In this document: piece by piece, positions 18,793 through 27,676 of the stretch
How the letters are laid out: the number at the start of each line of letters is the position of its first letter
How positions within the stretch are numbered: the first letter of the stretch is position 1
Source of the DNA: Candidatus Aalborgicola danicus
GTDB lineage: Bacteria; Pseudomonadota; Gammaproteobacteria; Burkholderiales; Burkholderiaceae_C
DNA length: 64,000 nt
Direction: 5' to 3'
Assembly (NCBI GenBank): GCA_016703945.1
Contig: JADJBC010000007.1
Coordinates: 62,001-126,000, forward strand
The notes under the pieces: generated by a model
Seen by the model: the letters and a program-made list of their open reading frames with translations, nothing else
What the model was told of the DNA's origin: nothing
Database searches by the model: none
Program-made: the position numbers and the translations under genes

Positions 18793-18811
18793 ACAGTATT
18801 CGAGAGATGAG

Positions 18812-18841
18812 AGTATAGCAGGAATCGGGTCTAGTATCCAA
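18812..18841 (-). promoter_or_regulatory. Sigma-70 type promoter for tRNA-Val
   Basis: The minus strand carries TTGGAT, an 18-bp spacer and TATACT; the start site would fall about 12 nt before the tRNA 5' end. The rest of 18842-19034 is AT-rich and non-coding, and I see no gene in it. Confidence 0.6.
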
Positions 18842-19030
18842 AGTTACCTATTTTTGTAACGCGTAATTTGACTGCGAACGTCGAAAAAAGAATGCTCTTA
18901 TAAGGTCGACAAATTGGGAGTTACGACGACGACAATCGCTTATTTCAAATTAAAAAATAATGGGGAAGAATGTAAAAAATAGTCGCCGCAGTCGCAATTG
19001 GCGAGATCGAACGAACCGCGTACCCAAAAT

Positions 19031-19056
19031 GGAAACGGGCCATAAGGCCCGTATCA
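19031..19056 (-). terminator. Terminator-like hairpin after tRNA-Ser
   Basis: ACGGGCC/GGCCCGT stem with an ATAA loop (19035-19052). On the minus strand it is followed by TTCCATTTT, downstream of the tRNA-Ser gene. Confidence 0.65.
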
Positions 19057-19066
19057 TTTTGTTCAT

Positions 19067-19159
19067 TGGCGGAAACGGAGGGATTCGAACCCTCGATGAG
19101 GCTCTACACCCCATACTCCCTTAGCAGGGGAGCACCTTCGGCCACTCGGTCACGTTTCC
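19067..19159 (-). tRNA. tRNA-Ser (anticodon GCT)
   Basis: 93-nt class II tRNA with encoded CCA. Acceptor GGAAACG pairs with CGTTTCC; the anticodon stem CTCCC/GGGAG encloses CTGCTAA; a long variable arm (TATGGGGTGTAGAGCCTCA region) precedes the T arm GAGGGTTCGAATCCCTC. Confidence 0.95.
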
Positions 19160-19171
19160 TGAACAACAGCG

Positions 19172-19200
19172 ATTATCGCACGACTCTGCCCGTTTTTCAA
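19172..19200 (-). promoter_or_regulatory. Promoter of tRNA-Ser, overlapping the lysC stop codon
   Basis: The minus strand has TTGAAA, a 17-bp spacer and GATAAT, about 13 bp before the tRNA-Ser 5' end. The -35 hexamer includes the TGA stop of lysC (19197-19199). Confidence 0.6.
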
Positions 19201-20465
19201 TCGGCAGGCTGATCCAGGTCAAAAGCTTTGTGCAGGGCACGTACCGCTAGTTCCATGTACTTCTCGTCGATGACAACTGAAGTCTTGATCTCTGAAGTCG
19301 AGATCATTTGAATGTTGATACCTTCTTCACTCAAAACGCGAAACATGCGACTGGCCACACCTACATGACTACGCATACCGATGCCTACGATGGACACCTT
19401 ACAAATCTTGGTGTCGCCAACGACTTCTTCCGCCCCAAGGTTGGGAAGAACCTTGGTGCGTAACAATTCAACCGTCTTGTTGTACTCACCACGGTTGACC
19501 GTGAAACTGAAGTCGGTCTTGCCGTCTTTGCTCAGGTTCTGGATGATCATGTCCACTTCGATGTTGGCGTCAGCCACCGCACCCAAAATCTGAAATGCGA
19601 TGCCAGGCTTGTCGGGCACACCCATCACAGAAATTTTCGCTTCATCGCGGTTGAACGCGATGCCCGAAACAATGGCTTGTTCCATTTTCTCGTCTTCCTC
19701 AAAAGTAATCAGGGTGCCAGACTTGGCTTCCTCTTCGATATCGATATCCCAGTCGGTGAAGCTGCTCAAAACACGCAGCGGCACCTTGTACTTACCAGCA
19801 AATTCCACCGAACGAATCTGCAGCACCTTGGAGCCCATAGAGGCCATCTCCAACATCTCTTCAAAGCTCACCGTCTTCAATCGACGGGCCTCGGCGACCA
19901 CCCGCGGATCAGTGGTGTACACACCGTCCACATCGGTGTAGATAAGGCATTCGGACGCCTTCATTGCAGCAGCCACCGCTACCGCCGACGTATCCGAGCC
20001 TCCACGACCCAAGGTAGTGATGTGCCCATGCTCATCCATGCCCTGGAAGCCCGTGACAATCACGACTTTGCCCGTGTCCAGGTCGGCTCGTACACGGGCA
20101 TCGTCGATAGACTCGATACGGGCCTTGGTGTACGCACTGTTGGTGCGAATCGGCACCTGCCAGCCGGCATAACTCACGGACTCCATTCCCTCGGCCTGCA
20201 AAGCAATCGCCAATAATGCGGATGAAGCCTGTTCTCCTGTGGCGGCCAACATGTCGAGCTCTCGGCCATAGGCTTCATCTTGCTTGGTGGGGGCCAGTTC
20301 TCGGGCCAAGCCGAGCAGGCGGTTCGTCTCGCCGCTCATCGCGGAGGGAACAACCACCATCTGATGACCCGCGCGCGCCCATTTGGCGACGCGTTTGGCG
20401 ACATTGCGGATGCGTTCCGTTGAACCCATCGAAGTGCCGCCGTATTTGTGAACAATCAGTGCCAT
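19197..20465 (-). CDS. lysC: Aspartate kinase
   Basis: 422 aa enzyme that phosphorylates aspartate, the first step towards lysine, threonine, methionine and diaminopimelate. The ATG at 20465 starts MALIVHKYGGTSMG, the kinase signature. GRGGSDTSAVAVAAAMKASE and YTDVDGVYTTDPR fit the catalytic domain, and two C-terminal ACT domains (SVMGVPDKPGIAFQILGAV, SIVGIGMRSHVGVASRMF) form the allosteric site. It follows tilS with a 26-bp gap and could be cotranscribed with accA and tilS. Confidence 0.96.
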   Translation of the reverse strand: MALIVHKYGGTSMGSTERIRNVAKRVAKWARAGHQMVVVPSAMSGETNRLLGLARELAPTKQDEAYGRELDMLAATGEQASSALLAIALQAEGMESVSYAGWQVPIRTNSAYTKARIESIDDARVRADLDTGKVVIVTGFQGMDEHGHITTLGRGGSDTSAVAVAAAMKASECLIYTDVDGVYTTDPRVVAEARRLKTVSFEEMLEMASMGSKVLQIRSVEFAGKYKVPLRVLSSFTDWDIDIEEEAKSGTLITFEEDEKMEQAIVSGIAFNRDEAKISVMGVPDKPGIAFQILGAVADANIEVDMIIQNLSKDGKTDFSFTVNRGEYNKTVELLRTKVLPNLGAEEVVGDTKICKVSIVGIGMRSHVGVASRMFRVLSEEGINIQMISTSEIKTSVVIDEKYMELAVRALHKAFDLDQPAD

Positions 20466-20491
20466 GTAATCGGGATTATTTGAAGCAAAAC

Positions 20492-21454
20492 CTAGGGATT
20501 GTACCAAGTCAATCGCGAGCCACGGCGTTCAACAAAACCGCTCCCCACCTTGATGTGGATGTGGTGCGCCCTGGTCGTGCACGCGTTGATTTGATTCAGC
20601 AATTCCTCGAGTTGTGCGGTACTGGGAATCACACAAAAAGTCCTCTTGAGCCAATGACGCAGCAGATTGGCTTGTCGCGCACGGCTAAGAACCTGCAGTG
20701 CCTTGATCGGCAATGGCCCATCCTCGCCGCGACAAACCTGCTCGCAATCCTGCGTCGCCAGCTCATCCAGAAGCAACTGAGCCTGCGCTGCGTGTAACGC
20801 ACTGCGTGCAAATGTGTCAAGAAACTGCGGAAAGGCTGTGCGCAAGACCGGCGTCACCTGCGCCCTGATACGGTTGCGGGTATAGCGCTCATCCAGATTG
20901 CTCGGGTCTTCCACATAGCCGACTTCTTGCGAGTCCAGCCAGTTTCGGATGTCCGCACCAGAGACCTGCAAAAACGGGCGGTAGTAGTGCAAACCATCGC
21001 GCGCCCATCGACTCGGCATAGCGCTCAAACCGGCAAGGCCTGCACCACGGCTCAAGCCCAACAATAGGGTCTCAACCTGATCATCGGCATGTTGTGCAAT
21101 CGCTATCGATTTAATAGCTCCTTGCGCATATTCCACGAGGGCTATAGCCGAAATAGCCTTATAACGTGCCTGGCGTGCGGCATCTTCCGGGCTCTCACCT
21201 GCGCGATTGCGGGCATCCACTTTTTGAACATGCAAGGGCACATTCAATTGCTGGCAAACGGTGCGGCAATGGCCTTCAAAGATCGATGCTGCATCTTGCA
21301 AGTCGTGGTTGATATGTAGCGCAACAACTTGCCCGGGCCACTTTCGGTTACACGCCAGCAACAAGGCCACAGAATCAGCACCGCCACTCAGCGCAACCGC
21401 CAGCGGTAATTGCGGATTGAAACTCTGAATCGCCTGCTCAACGGACTGGGTCAT
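20492..21454 (-). CDS. tilS: tRNA(Ile)-lysidine synthase TilS
   Basis: 320 aa PP-loop ATPase that converts C34 of tRNA-Ile(CAU) to lysidine. The ATP-binding loop is AVALSGGADSVALLLA at about residue 20; QHADDQVETLLLGLSRGAGL and YVEDPSNLDERYTRNRIR are family motifs. The ATG at 21454 is preferred to a TTG 33 bp upstream. Between RYKAIS and AQHADDQ the protein carries about five extra residues, and this segment is encoded by one copy of the 47-bp dispersed repeat (21102-21149). The insert lies next to a catalytic motif, but the frame is kept, so the enzyme is probably active. Confidence 0.93.
   Translation of the reverse strand: MTQSVEQAIQSFNPQLPLAVALSGGADSVALLLACNRKWPGQVVALHINHDLQDAASIFEGHCRTVCQQLNVPLHVQKVDARNRAGESPEDAARQARYKAISAIALVEYAQGAIKSIAIAQHADDQVETLLLGLSRGAGLAGLSAMPSRWARDGLHYYRPFLQVSGADIRNWLDSQEVGYVEDPSNLDERYTRNRIRAQVTPVLRTAFPQFLDTFARSALHAAQAQLLLDELATQDCEQVCRGEDGPLPIKALQVLSRARQANLLRHWLKRTFCVIPSTAQLEELLNQINACTTRAHHIHIKVGSGFVERRGSRLTWYNP
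21102..21149 (+). repeat. Dispersed 47-bp repeat, copy within tilS
   Basis: This copy reads GCTATCGATTTAATAGC..., then CTTGCGCATATTCCACGAGG and GCTATAGCC. It aligns without gaps to copies at 31521-31567, 36691-36737 and 62712-62760. On the minus strand it encodes IALVEYAQGAIKSIA within TilS. Confidence 0.85.
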
Positions 21455-21522
21455 GGCAAGCTGCCAACCAACCAACTCACCGTCCAAACTGTCAGCGCGA
21501 GCCGCCTGCAGCCATCAGCCAC

Positions 21523-22500
21523 TTAACGACTGGCCGCCTTGGTGTCGGTAAAGCGCCCATAACTTTGCAAGCGCTCATAACGACGATCCAGCAATTCTTT
21601 GATCTTCAGGTCGCTCAGCTGCCGATAGGCATCGGCCAGAGCACGCTTCAAAAATGCCGCTGCCTGCTTGACGTCGCGGTGCGCCCCCCCGACTGGCTCA
21701 TTGACGATTTTGTCAATCACGCCCATGGCCTTGAGTCGGTGGGCTGTGATGCCCATGGCTTCCGCCGCGTCCGATGCTTTGTCAGATGTCTTCCACAAAA
21801 TAGAGGCACAGCCTTCGGGACTGATCACCGAGTAAATGGAATATTGCAGCATCACCACCTGGTCAGCCACCGAGATCGCAAGCGCACCACCCGAGCCACC
21901 TTCACCAATGATGGTGGTAATGATGGGAACTTCGAGTTGGGCCATCTCAAAAATGTTGCGACCGATCGCCTCAGACTGACCGCGTTCTTCTGCGTCAATG
22001 CCGGGGTAGGCGCCCGGCGTGTCTACAAACGTAAACACGGGCAGGTGGAATTTTTCAGCCAGCTTCATCAATCGCAAAGCTTTGCGATACCCCTCAGGCC
22101 GGCTCATACCAAAGTTGCGCAGACCGCGCTCCTTGGTGTCACGTCCCTTTTGATGGCCCAACACCATGCAAGGCGTTCCGTTGAACCGCGCCAGACCACC
22201 CACAATGCTCAGGTCATCCGCAAAATGGCGATCACCGTGCAACTCCACAAAATGGGTGAACAATTCGTTGATGTAGTCCAGCGTGTAGGGGCGTTCCGCA
22301 TGGCGGGCAATCTTGGTGATCTGCCAAGGCGTCAGGTCGCTATAGATGTCCTTGGTAAGCTGTTGGCTTTTCTTGCTAAGTTGCTCGATTTCAGCAGAAA
22401 TATCAACAGCAGATTCATTCTGCACATAACGCAATTCTTCGATTTTGGTTTCGAGCTCCGCAATGGGCTGTTCAAAATCCAGAAACACTTTCTTGGCCAT
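21523..22500 (-). CDS. accA: Acetyl-CoA carboxylase carboxyltransferase subunit alpha
   Basis: 325 aa subunit of the carboxyltransferase that makes malonyl-CoA, with AccD. The start ATG at 22500 gives MAKKVFLDFEQPIAELETKIEELR. Core motifs are HGDRHFADDLSIVGGLAR, GHQKGRDTKERGLRNFGMSRPEGYRKALRLM (in parts), DTPGAYPGIDAEERGQSEAI and GEGGSGGALAISVADQV. Length is normal. The gene lies between the DNA glycosylase and tilS. Confidence 0.97.
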   Translation of the reverse strand: MAKKVFLDFEQPIAELETKIEELRYVQNESAVDISAEIEQLSKKSQQLTKDIYSDLTPWQITKIARHAERPYTLDYINELFTHFVELHGDRHFADDLSIVGGLARFNGTPCMVLGHQKGRDTKERGLRNFGMSRPEGYRKALRLMKLAEKFHLPVFTFVDTPGAYPGIDAEERGQSEAIGRNIFEMAQLEVPIITTIIGEGGSGGALAISVADQVVMLQYSIYSVISPEGCASILWKTSDKASDAAEAMGITAHRLKAMGVIDKIVNEPVGGAHRDVKQAAAFLKRALADAYRQLSDLKIKELLDRRYERLQSYGRFTDTKAASR

Positions 22501-22565
22501 GGTTACATCCTCATCAGTAGTGAACAGGCTCTCGCGCTTGGCTGCGCGGCCCGTCCTGCATGGTT

Positions 22566-23216
22566 TCAATACCCCACCGGCACCGGCTCCAACGAGCGCC
22601 AAATATACCAAGTTGCAACCGTGCAATAGGGAGCCCAGGCCGCAGCCACCTCGCGCGCATCACTTCGGCTGACCGCGTCGCCAGAAAAATAGTTCACACT
22701 GATGCCATTGATAAGCCCCACATCGTCGAGAGGCAACACATTGGGTCGCATCAAGTAGAAGATAAGGAACATCTCCGCCGTCCAACGACCAATACCCCGT
22801 ATGGCGATCAACTCGGCGACGATCTCATCATCGCTCATGGCGTCCCACGACTTCACATGCAAGGCCCCGTTGTCAAAATGAAGGGCCAAGTCCACCAGGT
22901 ACTCCACTTTACGGGCACTCAAACCAGCAGAGCGCATGTCGTCTACCTTGAGCTTGAGCACATTGGCCGGGGTCATTTTGCGCGACAGCAACGCAAAGCG
23001 GTCCCAAACCGTTTGGGCCGCCTTGACGGAAATTTGCTGCCCGACAATGCTACGGGCCAAGGTCACGAACGCGTCGCCACGGGTCTCAAGGCAGGCGTCG
23101 CCAAATTGCGGGATCAAGCGTTTCATAACCCGGTCTTTCTTTACCAGGTGTTTGCACGCATCCTCCCAAAAACCGGGTGTCTGTCGCTCGCTGACCGGTT
23201 TCTTGACCGTCGCCAT
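22566..23216 (-). CDS. DNA-3-methyladenine glycosylase 2 family protein (HhH-GPD)
   Basis: 216 aa base-excision repair glycosylase. The HhH-GPD domain shows SIVGQQISVKAAQTVWDRF, the hairpin IRGIGRWTAEMFLIF and the catalytic Asp in VLPLDDVGLINGI. It lacks the N-terminal Ada-like domain of E. coli AlkA and so resembles short AlkA/Mag1-type enzymes that remove alkylated purines. The ATG at 23216 overlaps the cysS stop (ATGA), so translation is coupled to cysS. Confidence 0.9.
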   Translation of the reverse strand: MATVKKPVSERQTPGFWEDACKHLVKKDRVMKRLIPQFGDACLETRGDAFVTLARSIVGQQISVKAAQTVWDRFALLSRKMTPANVLKLKVDDMRSAGLSARKVEYLVDLALHFDNGALHVKSWDAMSDDEIVAELIAIRGIGRWTAEMFLIFYLMRPNVLPLDDVGLINGISVNYFSGDAVSRSDAREVAAAWAPYCTVATWYIWRSLEPVPVGY

Positions 23217-24610
23217 CACGACTGCACTTCCCAACTTGTTCCGTTGGCGGAGTCTTTGAGCACGATGCCCAGGGCCAGCAAATCATTGCGAATCGTGTCT
23301 GCCAGCTCGAAATTGCGCGCGGCCTTGGCATCGGCGCGCTGTTGAATCTTGGCTTGAATGGCGGAGTCGTCCAGCCGAGCGCCAGCCTGCAAGAAAGCCT
23401 TGGGGTTGTCCTGCAGCAAGCCAAGCACCCCACCCAAAGAACGCAGCAACGCAGATAACGCCGAAGATTGGGTGCGATTGACTTCGCCGGCCAGGTCAAA
23501 CAAAACCGCTACAGCCTCGGGCGTGCCAAAGTCGTCGTCCATGGCCGCCTTGAAGCGTTGTGCGTAAGACTGTGTCCAGTCGATGTCGCCGCTTGTCGCC
23601 GGGGGTACCAGATCAAGCGCTGTGTACAAACGCCGCAGTGCGTTGCGAGCGTCATCCAAATGGGCGTCGCTATAGCCCAAAGCCGTACGGTAGTGACCCC
23701 GTACCAGGAAAAAACGCACGGTTTGCGGGTCGTATTTGGACAGTACCTCTCGGATCGTAAAGAAATTACCCAGGCTCTTGGACATCTTTTCGTTGTCCAA
23801 TTGAACCAAGCCGTTGTGCATCCAGACCCTGGCCATCGGCTGGCCGGTGACACCTTCGGTCTGCGCAATTTCGTTTTCATGGTGGGGAAATTGCAGATCG
23901 GCTCCGCCGCCATGGATGTCAAAAGTCTCACCCAAAGTCTGGCAGCTCATGGCCGAACACTCAATATGCCAACCCGGCCGTCCAACCCCATAAGAATGGC
24001 CGCTGGCAGCACTGTCCCATTTGGCGTCTTCGGGTTCCTCCGCCTTGGCGGACTTCCACAAAACAAAGTCCATCGGATCGACCTTGCCGTCGTCCACCGC
24101 CACGCGCTCCCCGGCACGCAGATCTTCGAGCGACTTTCCAGACAACTTTCCATAACCGGCGAACTTGCGTACGGCAAAGTTCACATCACCCGAGCTGGCC
24201 TTGTAGGCCAGGCCTTTGCCCTCCAGCTGACGGATCATGTCCAGCATCTGCGGCACATATTCGGTGGCGCGGGGCTCTATGCTTGGCGCTTCAATGCCAA
24301 GACGCCCAATGTCGTCGTGCATCACGCCAATCATTTCGTCCGTTAACGCCCGAATCGGGATATTGCGCTCCAATGCGCGGCGAATGATCTTGTCGTCAAT
24401 GTCCGTGATGTTGCGGACATAGGTCACGCGGTACCCGCTGCTCTTGAGCCAACGCTGCACGATATCAAAGGCCATCGCCATTCTGGCATGACCGATGTGA
24501 CACAGGTCATAAATGGTCATGCCACATACGTACATGCGGACATGATTCGGATCGATCGGGGAAAACGGCTCTAAAGCACGCGTCAGCGTGTTGTAAATTC
24601 TCAAACTCAT
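23216..24610 (-). CDS. cysS: Cysteinyl-tRNA synthetase
   Basis: 464 aa class I synthetase. The first zinc ligand lies in RMYVCGMTIYDLCHIGHARM, which also contains the HIGH motif; further ligands are in WHIECSAMS and GGADLQFPHHENEIAQ. The KMSKS motif is MSKSLGNF. C-terminal anticodon-binding helices complete a normal length. The ORF reads without interruption. Confidence 0.97.
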   Translation of the reverse strand: MSLRIYNTLTRALEPFSPIDPNHVRMYVCGMTIYDLCHIGHARMAMAFDIVQRWLKSSGYRVTYVRNITDIDDKIIRRALERNIPIRALTDEMIGVMHDDIGRLGIEAPSIEPRATEYVPQMLDMIRQLEGKGLAYKASSGDVNFAVRKFAGYGKLSGKSLEDLRAGERVAVDDGKVDPMDFVLWKSAKAEEPEDAKWDSAASGHSYGVGRPGWHIECSAMSCQTLGETFDIHGGGADLQFPHHENEIAQTEGVTGQPMARVWMHNGLVQLDNEKMSKSLGNFFTIREVLSKYDPQTVRFFLVRGHYRTALGYSDAHLDDARNALRRLYTALDLVPPATSGDIDWTQSYAQRFKAAMDDDFGTPEAVAVLFDLAGEVNRTQSSALSALLRSLGGVLGLLQDNPKAFLQAGARLDDSAIQAKIQQRADAKAARNFELADTIRNDLLALGIVLKDSANGTSWEVQS

Positions 24611-24794
24611 GGGTTATGCAGTGCCTTTGCGCAGGATCACCGGTTCGTGGCAACAAGGGCCAGTTCGTTCAGATCTCTTCAAGGTAAATCTCGGTCTTTG
24701 GCCGAAGGCACGAATCGCCCCCTCAGCTACAATTCAACGCAGTATAAAGCCCCCGCCAGAGGGCTCGCCCAACGCTTGAGGTTCTGAAAGCTCT

Positions 24795-25832
24795 ATGACG
24801 CACTCCCATTCACCTGTACGCCGACCACTGCGCCTTATGACCTTGGCGCTTGCCTTGGTGTTTTCGCTGGCCCATGCAGACGAATACTCGGACGTATCGC
24901 AGTTGGTACGTGCAGGTAAGTTGGTCGAAGCCTTGAACAAGGCCGACCAACACCTGGTAAGCAAACCGCGTGATCCACAAATGCGCTTCCTGAAGGGCGT
25001 TATTCTGCGTGACTCCGGCAAAACGGCGGACGCCATTGCGACCTTTACCCGCTTGACCGAAGATTTTCCCGAGTTGCCCGAGCCTTACAACAATCTGGCC
25101 GTGCTGTATGCAGGGCAAAGCCAGTTTGACAAGGCCCGTACCGCACTTGAAATGGCCATACGGACCAACCCCAGTTATGCAACGGCACACGAAAACCTGG
25201 GTGATGTCTACGCCAAGCTTGCCAGCCAGGCCTACAACAAGGCCCTGCAACTCGATGCCTCGAATGCGGCGGTTGCACCCAAGCTGGCTTTGATCCGAGA
25301 TCTGTTCAGCCCAACGGGTGCCAAAAATCAACGGCCCACCCTTCCCTCGCCGTCCGCTGCTGCGGCGTCAACTCCACCGGCCACTGCAGCTGTCAAGCCA
25401 GCTTCCACCGCTGCCACAACGACACCGACTCTGACGGCCAGCGTTACGCCATCGACCGCCCCAGCGACCACACCAAAGCCCGCGAACACCAATGCGGCTG
25501 TCGACGCAGAAGCCGCTGTGCAGACCTGGGCGAAAGCGTGGGCCGCCAAGGACGTTAAAGCTTACCTGGCTTCGTACGGAAAAGATTTTGACCCACAGGG
25601 CTCCATGTCGCGCAGCGCATGGGAAGAAGAGCGCCGTCAACGCATCACCAGCAAGTCCAAGATCAGCGTGCGACTTGAAAATCTCACAATCACAGTGTCT
25701 GGCAATACCGCCATTGCCAAGTTTCGCCAAGATTACAAGGCCAATGGTTTGGCTGTTTCCAGCCGCAAGACACTGGAGTTGCTCCGCAGTGGTGACCGCT
25801 GGCTGATCATCAAAGAATCCACGGGCTCCTGA
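24795..25832 (+). CDS. Exported TPR protein with C-terminal Cds6/NTF2-like domain
   Basis: 345 aa. A signal peptide (LMTLALALVFSLAHA) ends near residue 28. TPR-like helices cover about residues 30-170 (KPRDPQMRFLKGVILRDSGK, PEPYNNLAVLYAGQSQFDKA, NPSYATAHENLGDVYAKLA). A Pro/Ala/Thr-rich linker spans about residues 180-235. The C-terminal domain (about 240-345: VQTWAKAWAAKDVKAYLASY, AKFRQDYKANG, DRWLIIKESTG) is an NTF2/SnoaL-like fold. The next gene, an L,D-transpeptidase, ends in a domain of the same type, so I infer a shared periplasmic process, possibly murein cross-linking. The exact role is unknown. Confidence 0.8.
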   Translation: MTHSHSPVRRPLRLMTLALALVFSLAHADEYSDVSQLVRAGKLVEALNKADQHLVSKPRDPQMRFLKGVILRDSGKTADAIATFTRLTEDFPELPEPYNNLAVLYAGQSQFDKARTALEMAIRTNPSYATAHENLGDVYAKLASQAYNKALQLDASNAAVAPKLALIRDLFSPTGAKNQRPTLPSPSAAAASTPPATAAVKPASTAATTTPTLTASVTPSTAPATTPKPANTNAAVDAEAAVQTWAKAWAAKDVKAYLASYGKDFDPQGSMSRSAWEEERRQRITSKSKISVRLENLTITVSGNTAIAKFRQDYKANGLAVSSRKTLELLRSGDRWLIIKESTGS

Positions 25833-25847
25833 TCGTTGACTGCTGCG

Positions 25848-27089
25848 ATGGTTCGGCTGATTCTCAACGCCCTGCTGCTGGCCGTGTTCGTTCTGGGCAA
25901 TGACCCAGTCGTGGCCGCCAATCCAAAGAAAAGTGGCAAACAAAAGCCAGTGCGCCAGGCGATCACCCTCCCCAAAGACGCCGACGGTGTCGCCGAGGCT
26001 CGCCTGATCGAGATTTATAAGCTGGTAGGACTCGCCCAGAACCGGGAAGCCCTCGCCAAGGCCGACCGTTTGGTGAAGGACTACCCCCATTTTCAGTTGG
26101 CCCAACTCGTCCACGGCGACTTGTTGGCCTCCCAGGTTCGACCGTTAAAGGCCTTTGGCGACGTCCCGTCCAGTCCGTCCAGAAGCGCCAACACCGCGCT
26201 GGAAGAGTTACGCGAAGAATCGTTACGGCGCGTGATGGCATTACGGGACCGTCCGGTCAGCGGCACCATACCCTCGCAGTTTTTGACGCTGTCGCAGAAA
26301 TCCAGGCACGCAATTGCGGTGGATGCATCACGTTCACGCCTCTACTTGTTCGAGAACTCACCGGGCGGTCTGACCCTTAAGGCCGACTACTATATTTCTG
26401 TTGGCAAGGCAGGTACTGCCAAAACAGCTGAAGGTGATCAGCGCACCCCACTTGGCGTGTACTACATCACCAGCAACCTAGACCCAAAATCACTCAAGGA
26501 TTTTTACGGTTCGGGTGCTCTGCCCATCAATTACCCTAACATCCTTGATAGCAAACGTGGCAAGACCGGCAGCGGCATCTGGTTGCATGGCACGCCACCC
26601 AATCAGTTTTCCAGGCCGCCCCAAGCAACCGATGGCTGCGTTGTGTTGGCGAATCCGGACCTGCAACATATCATCCGCACCGTCGCGGTCCGAACCACAC
26701 CGGTGGTCATTGCATCCGAGCTGACTTGGGTTGCACCGCACAGTACGCGTGTTGCTGGCAAACCGTTTGAAGATGCGCTGCATGCCTGGCGCAACGCCAA
26801 GACATCGGGCAATCTGCAACAAGTGCTGAGCTACTACACTCCCGACTTCACCAGCAACGGCAAGACACTCTCGGAGTGGACGTCGACCCTGAAGAGCGAA
26901 CTGGACCAGACACATGGCCGCACCATCCAACTGAAAGATTTGTCTTACCTGCGTTGGACCGATGCTGCCGACACGATGGTCGTAACATTTGGTGAGGTGG
27001 CCGATGGTACCCGGATTGGGTGGACCAAGCGCCAATACTGGATTCGACAAGAGAACCAGTGGAAAATATTTTTTGAAGGAGTTATCTGA
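25848..27089 (+). CDS. L,D-transpeptidase (YkuD) with C-terminal Cds6/NTF2-like domain
   Basis: 413 aa. The ATG at 25848 gives a signal peptide (MVRLILNALLLAVFVLG). The YkuD domain at about residues 150-295 contains IAVDASRSRLYLFEN, GDQRTPLGVYYI and the catalytic HG...DGCVVLAN motif (His and Cys). This domain forms 3-3 peptidoglycan links or attaches proteins to murein. The last 110 residues (HAWRNAKTSGNLQQVLSYY, TPDFTSNGKTLSEWTSTL, KRQYWIRQENQWKIFFEG) resemble the C-terminal domain of the preceding TPR protein. It overlaps ppiA by one base. Confidence 0.88.
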   Translation: MVRLILNALLLAVFVLGNDPVVAANPKKSGKQKPVRQAITLPKDADGVAEARLIEIYKLVGLAQNREALAKADRLVKDYPHFQLAQLVHGDLLASQVRPLKAFGDVPSSPSRSANTALEELREESLRRVMALRDRPVSGTIPSQFLTLSQKSRHAIAVDASRSRLYLFENSPGGLTLKADYYISVGKAGTAKTAEGDQRTPLGVYYITSNLDPKSLKDFYGSGALPINYPNILDSKRGKTGSGIWLHGTPPNQFSRPPQATDGCVVLANPDLQHIIRTVAVRTTPVVIASELTWVAPHSTRVAGKPFEDALHAWRNAKTSGNLQQVLSYYTPDFTSNGKTLSEWTSTLKSELDQTHGRTIQLKDLSYLRWTDAADTMVVTFGEVADGTRIGWTKRQYWIRQENQWKIFFEGVI

Positions 27090-27673
27090 TGACAACACGA
27101 TGCAACTTTTTGCTACGCCGGACCCTGTTGGCCTGCGTCGCGGCGGCTTGGTTGCCCTTGGCGGCCATGGCCCAAGCGGCCCCCCAAGTCCAGTTCCAAA
27201 CCAGCCTGGGAGATTTCGTCGTCGAGGTCTACCCTGACAAAGCGCCCAAGACGGTCGAAAACTTTCTGCGCTATGTCAAGGACAAGCAGTACGACGGCAC
27301 CATTTTTCACCGCGTCATCCCCAACTTCATGGTTCAGGGCGGCGGTTACAACGCGAAGTACGACGAAAAAATTACTCGCCCGCCAGTGCCACTGGAAGCC
27401 CTCAATGGACTTAAACATGAGACCGGAACCATTGCCATGGCGCGCACCAACGATCCCAACTCGGCCAAGGCCCAGTTTTTTGTGAATGTCAAAGAGAATC
27501 CATTCCTGAATGCGAAAGGTTCGTCTGACGGCTACACCGTGTTTGGCCGCGTGGTGTCGGGTATGGAAACCATTCAAAAAATCAAGGAAGTACCCACCGG
27601 CTCCGGCGGCCCCTTCCCGACCGATGTTCCCAAAACCCCGGTTGTTATCAACTCTGCCACCCTGGTGAAATAA
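27089..27673 (+). CDS. ppiA: Periplasmic peptidyl-prolyl cis-trans isomerase (cyclophilin A)
   Basis: 194 aa cyclophilin with a signal peptide (LLACVAAAWLPLAAMAQA). Catalytic core: FHRVIPNFMVQGGGY, IAMARTNDPNSAKAQFFVN and GYTVFGRVVSGME. It catalyses proline isomerisation during folding in the periplasm. The ATG overlaps the stop of the L,D-transpeptidase gene (TGATG), which suggests cotranslation. A cytoplasmic paralogue follows directly. Confidence 0.93.
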   Translation: MTTRCNFLLRRTLLACVAAAWLPLAAMAQAAPQVQFQTSLGDFVVEVYPDKAPKTVENFLRYVKDKQYDGTIFHRVIPNFMVQGGGYNAKYDEKITRPPVPLEALNGLKHETGTIAMARTNDPNSAKAQFFVNVKENPFLNAKGSSDGYTVFGRVVSGMETIQKIKEVPTGSGGPFPTDVPKTPVVINSATLVK

Positions 27674-27676
27674 ATC

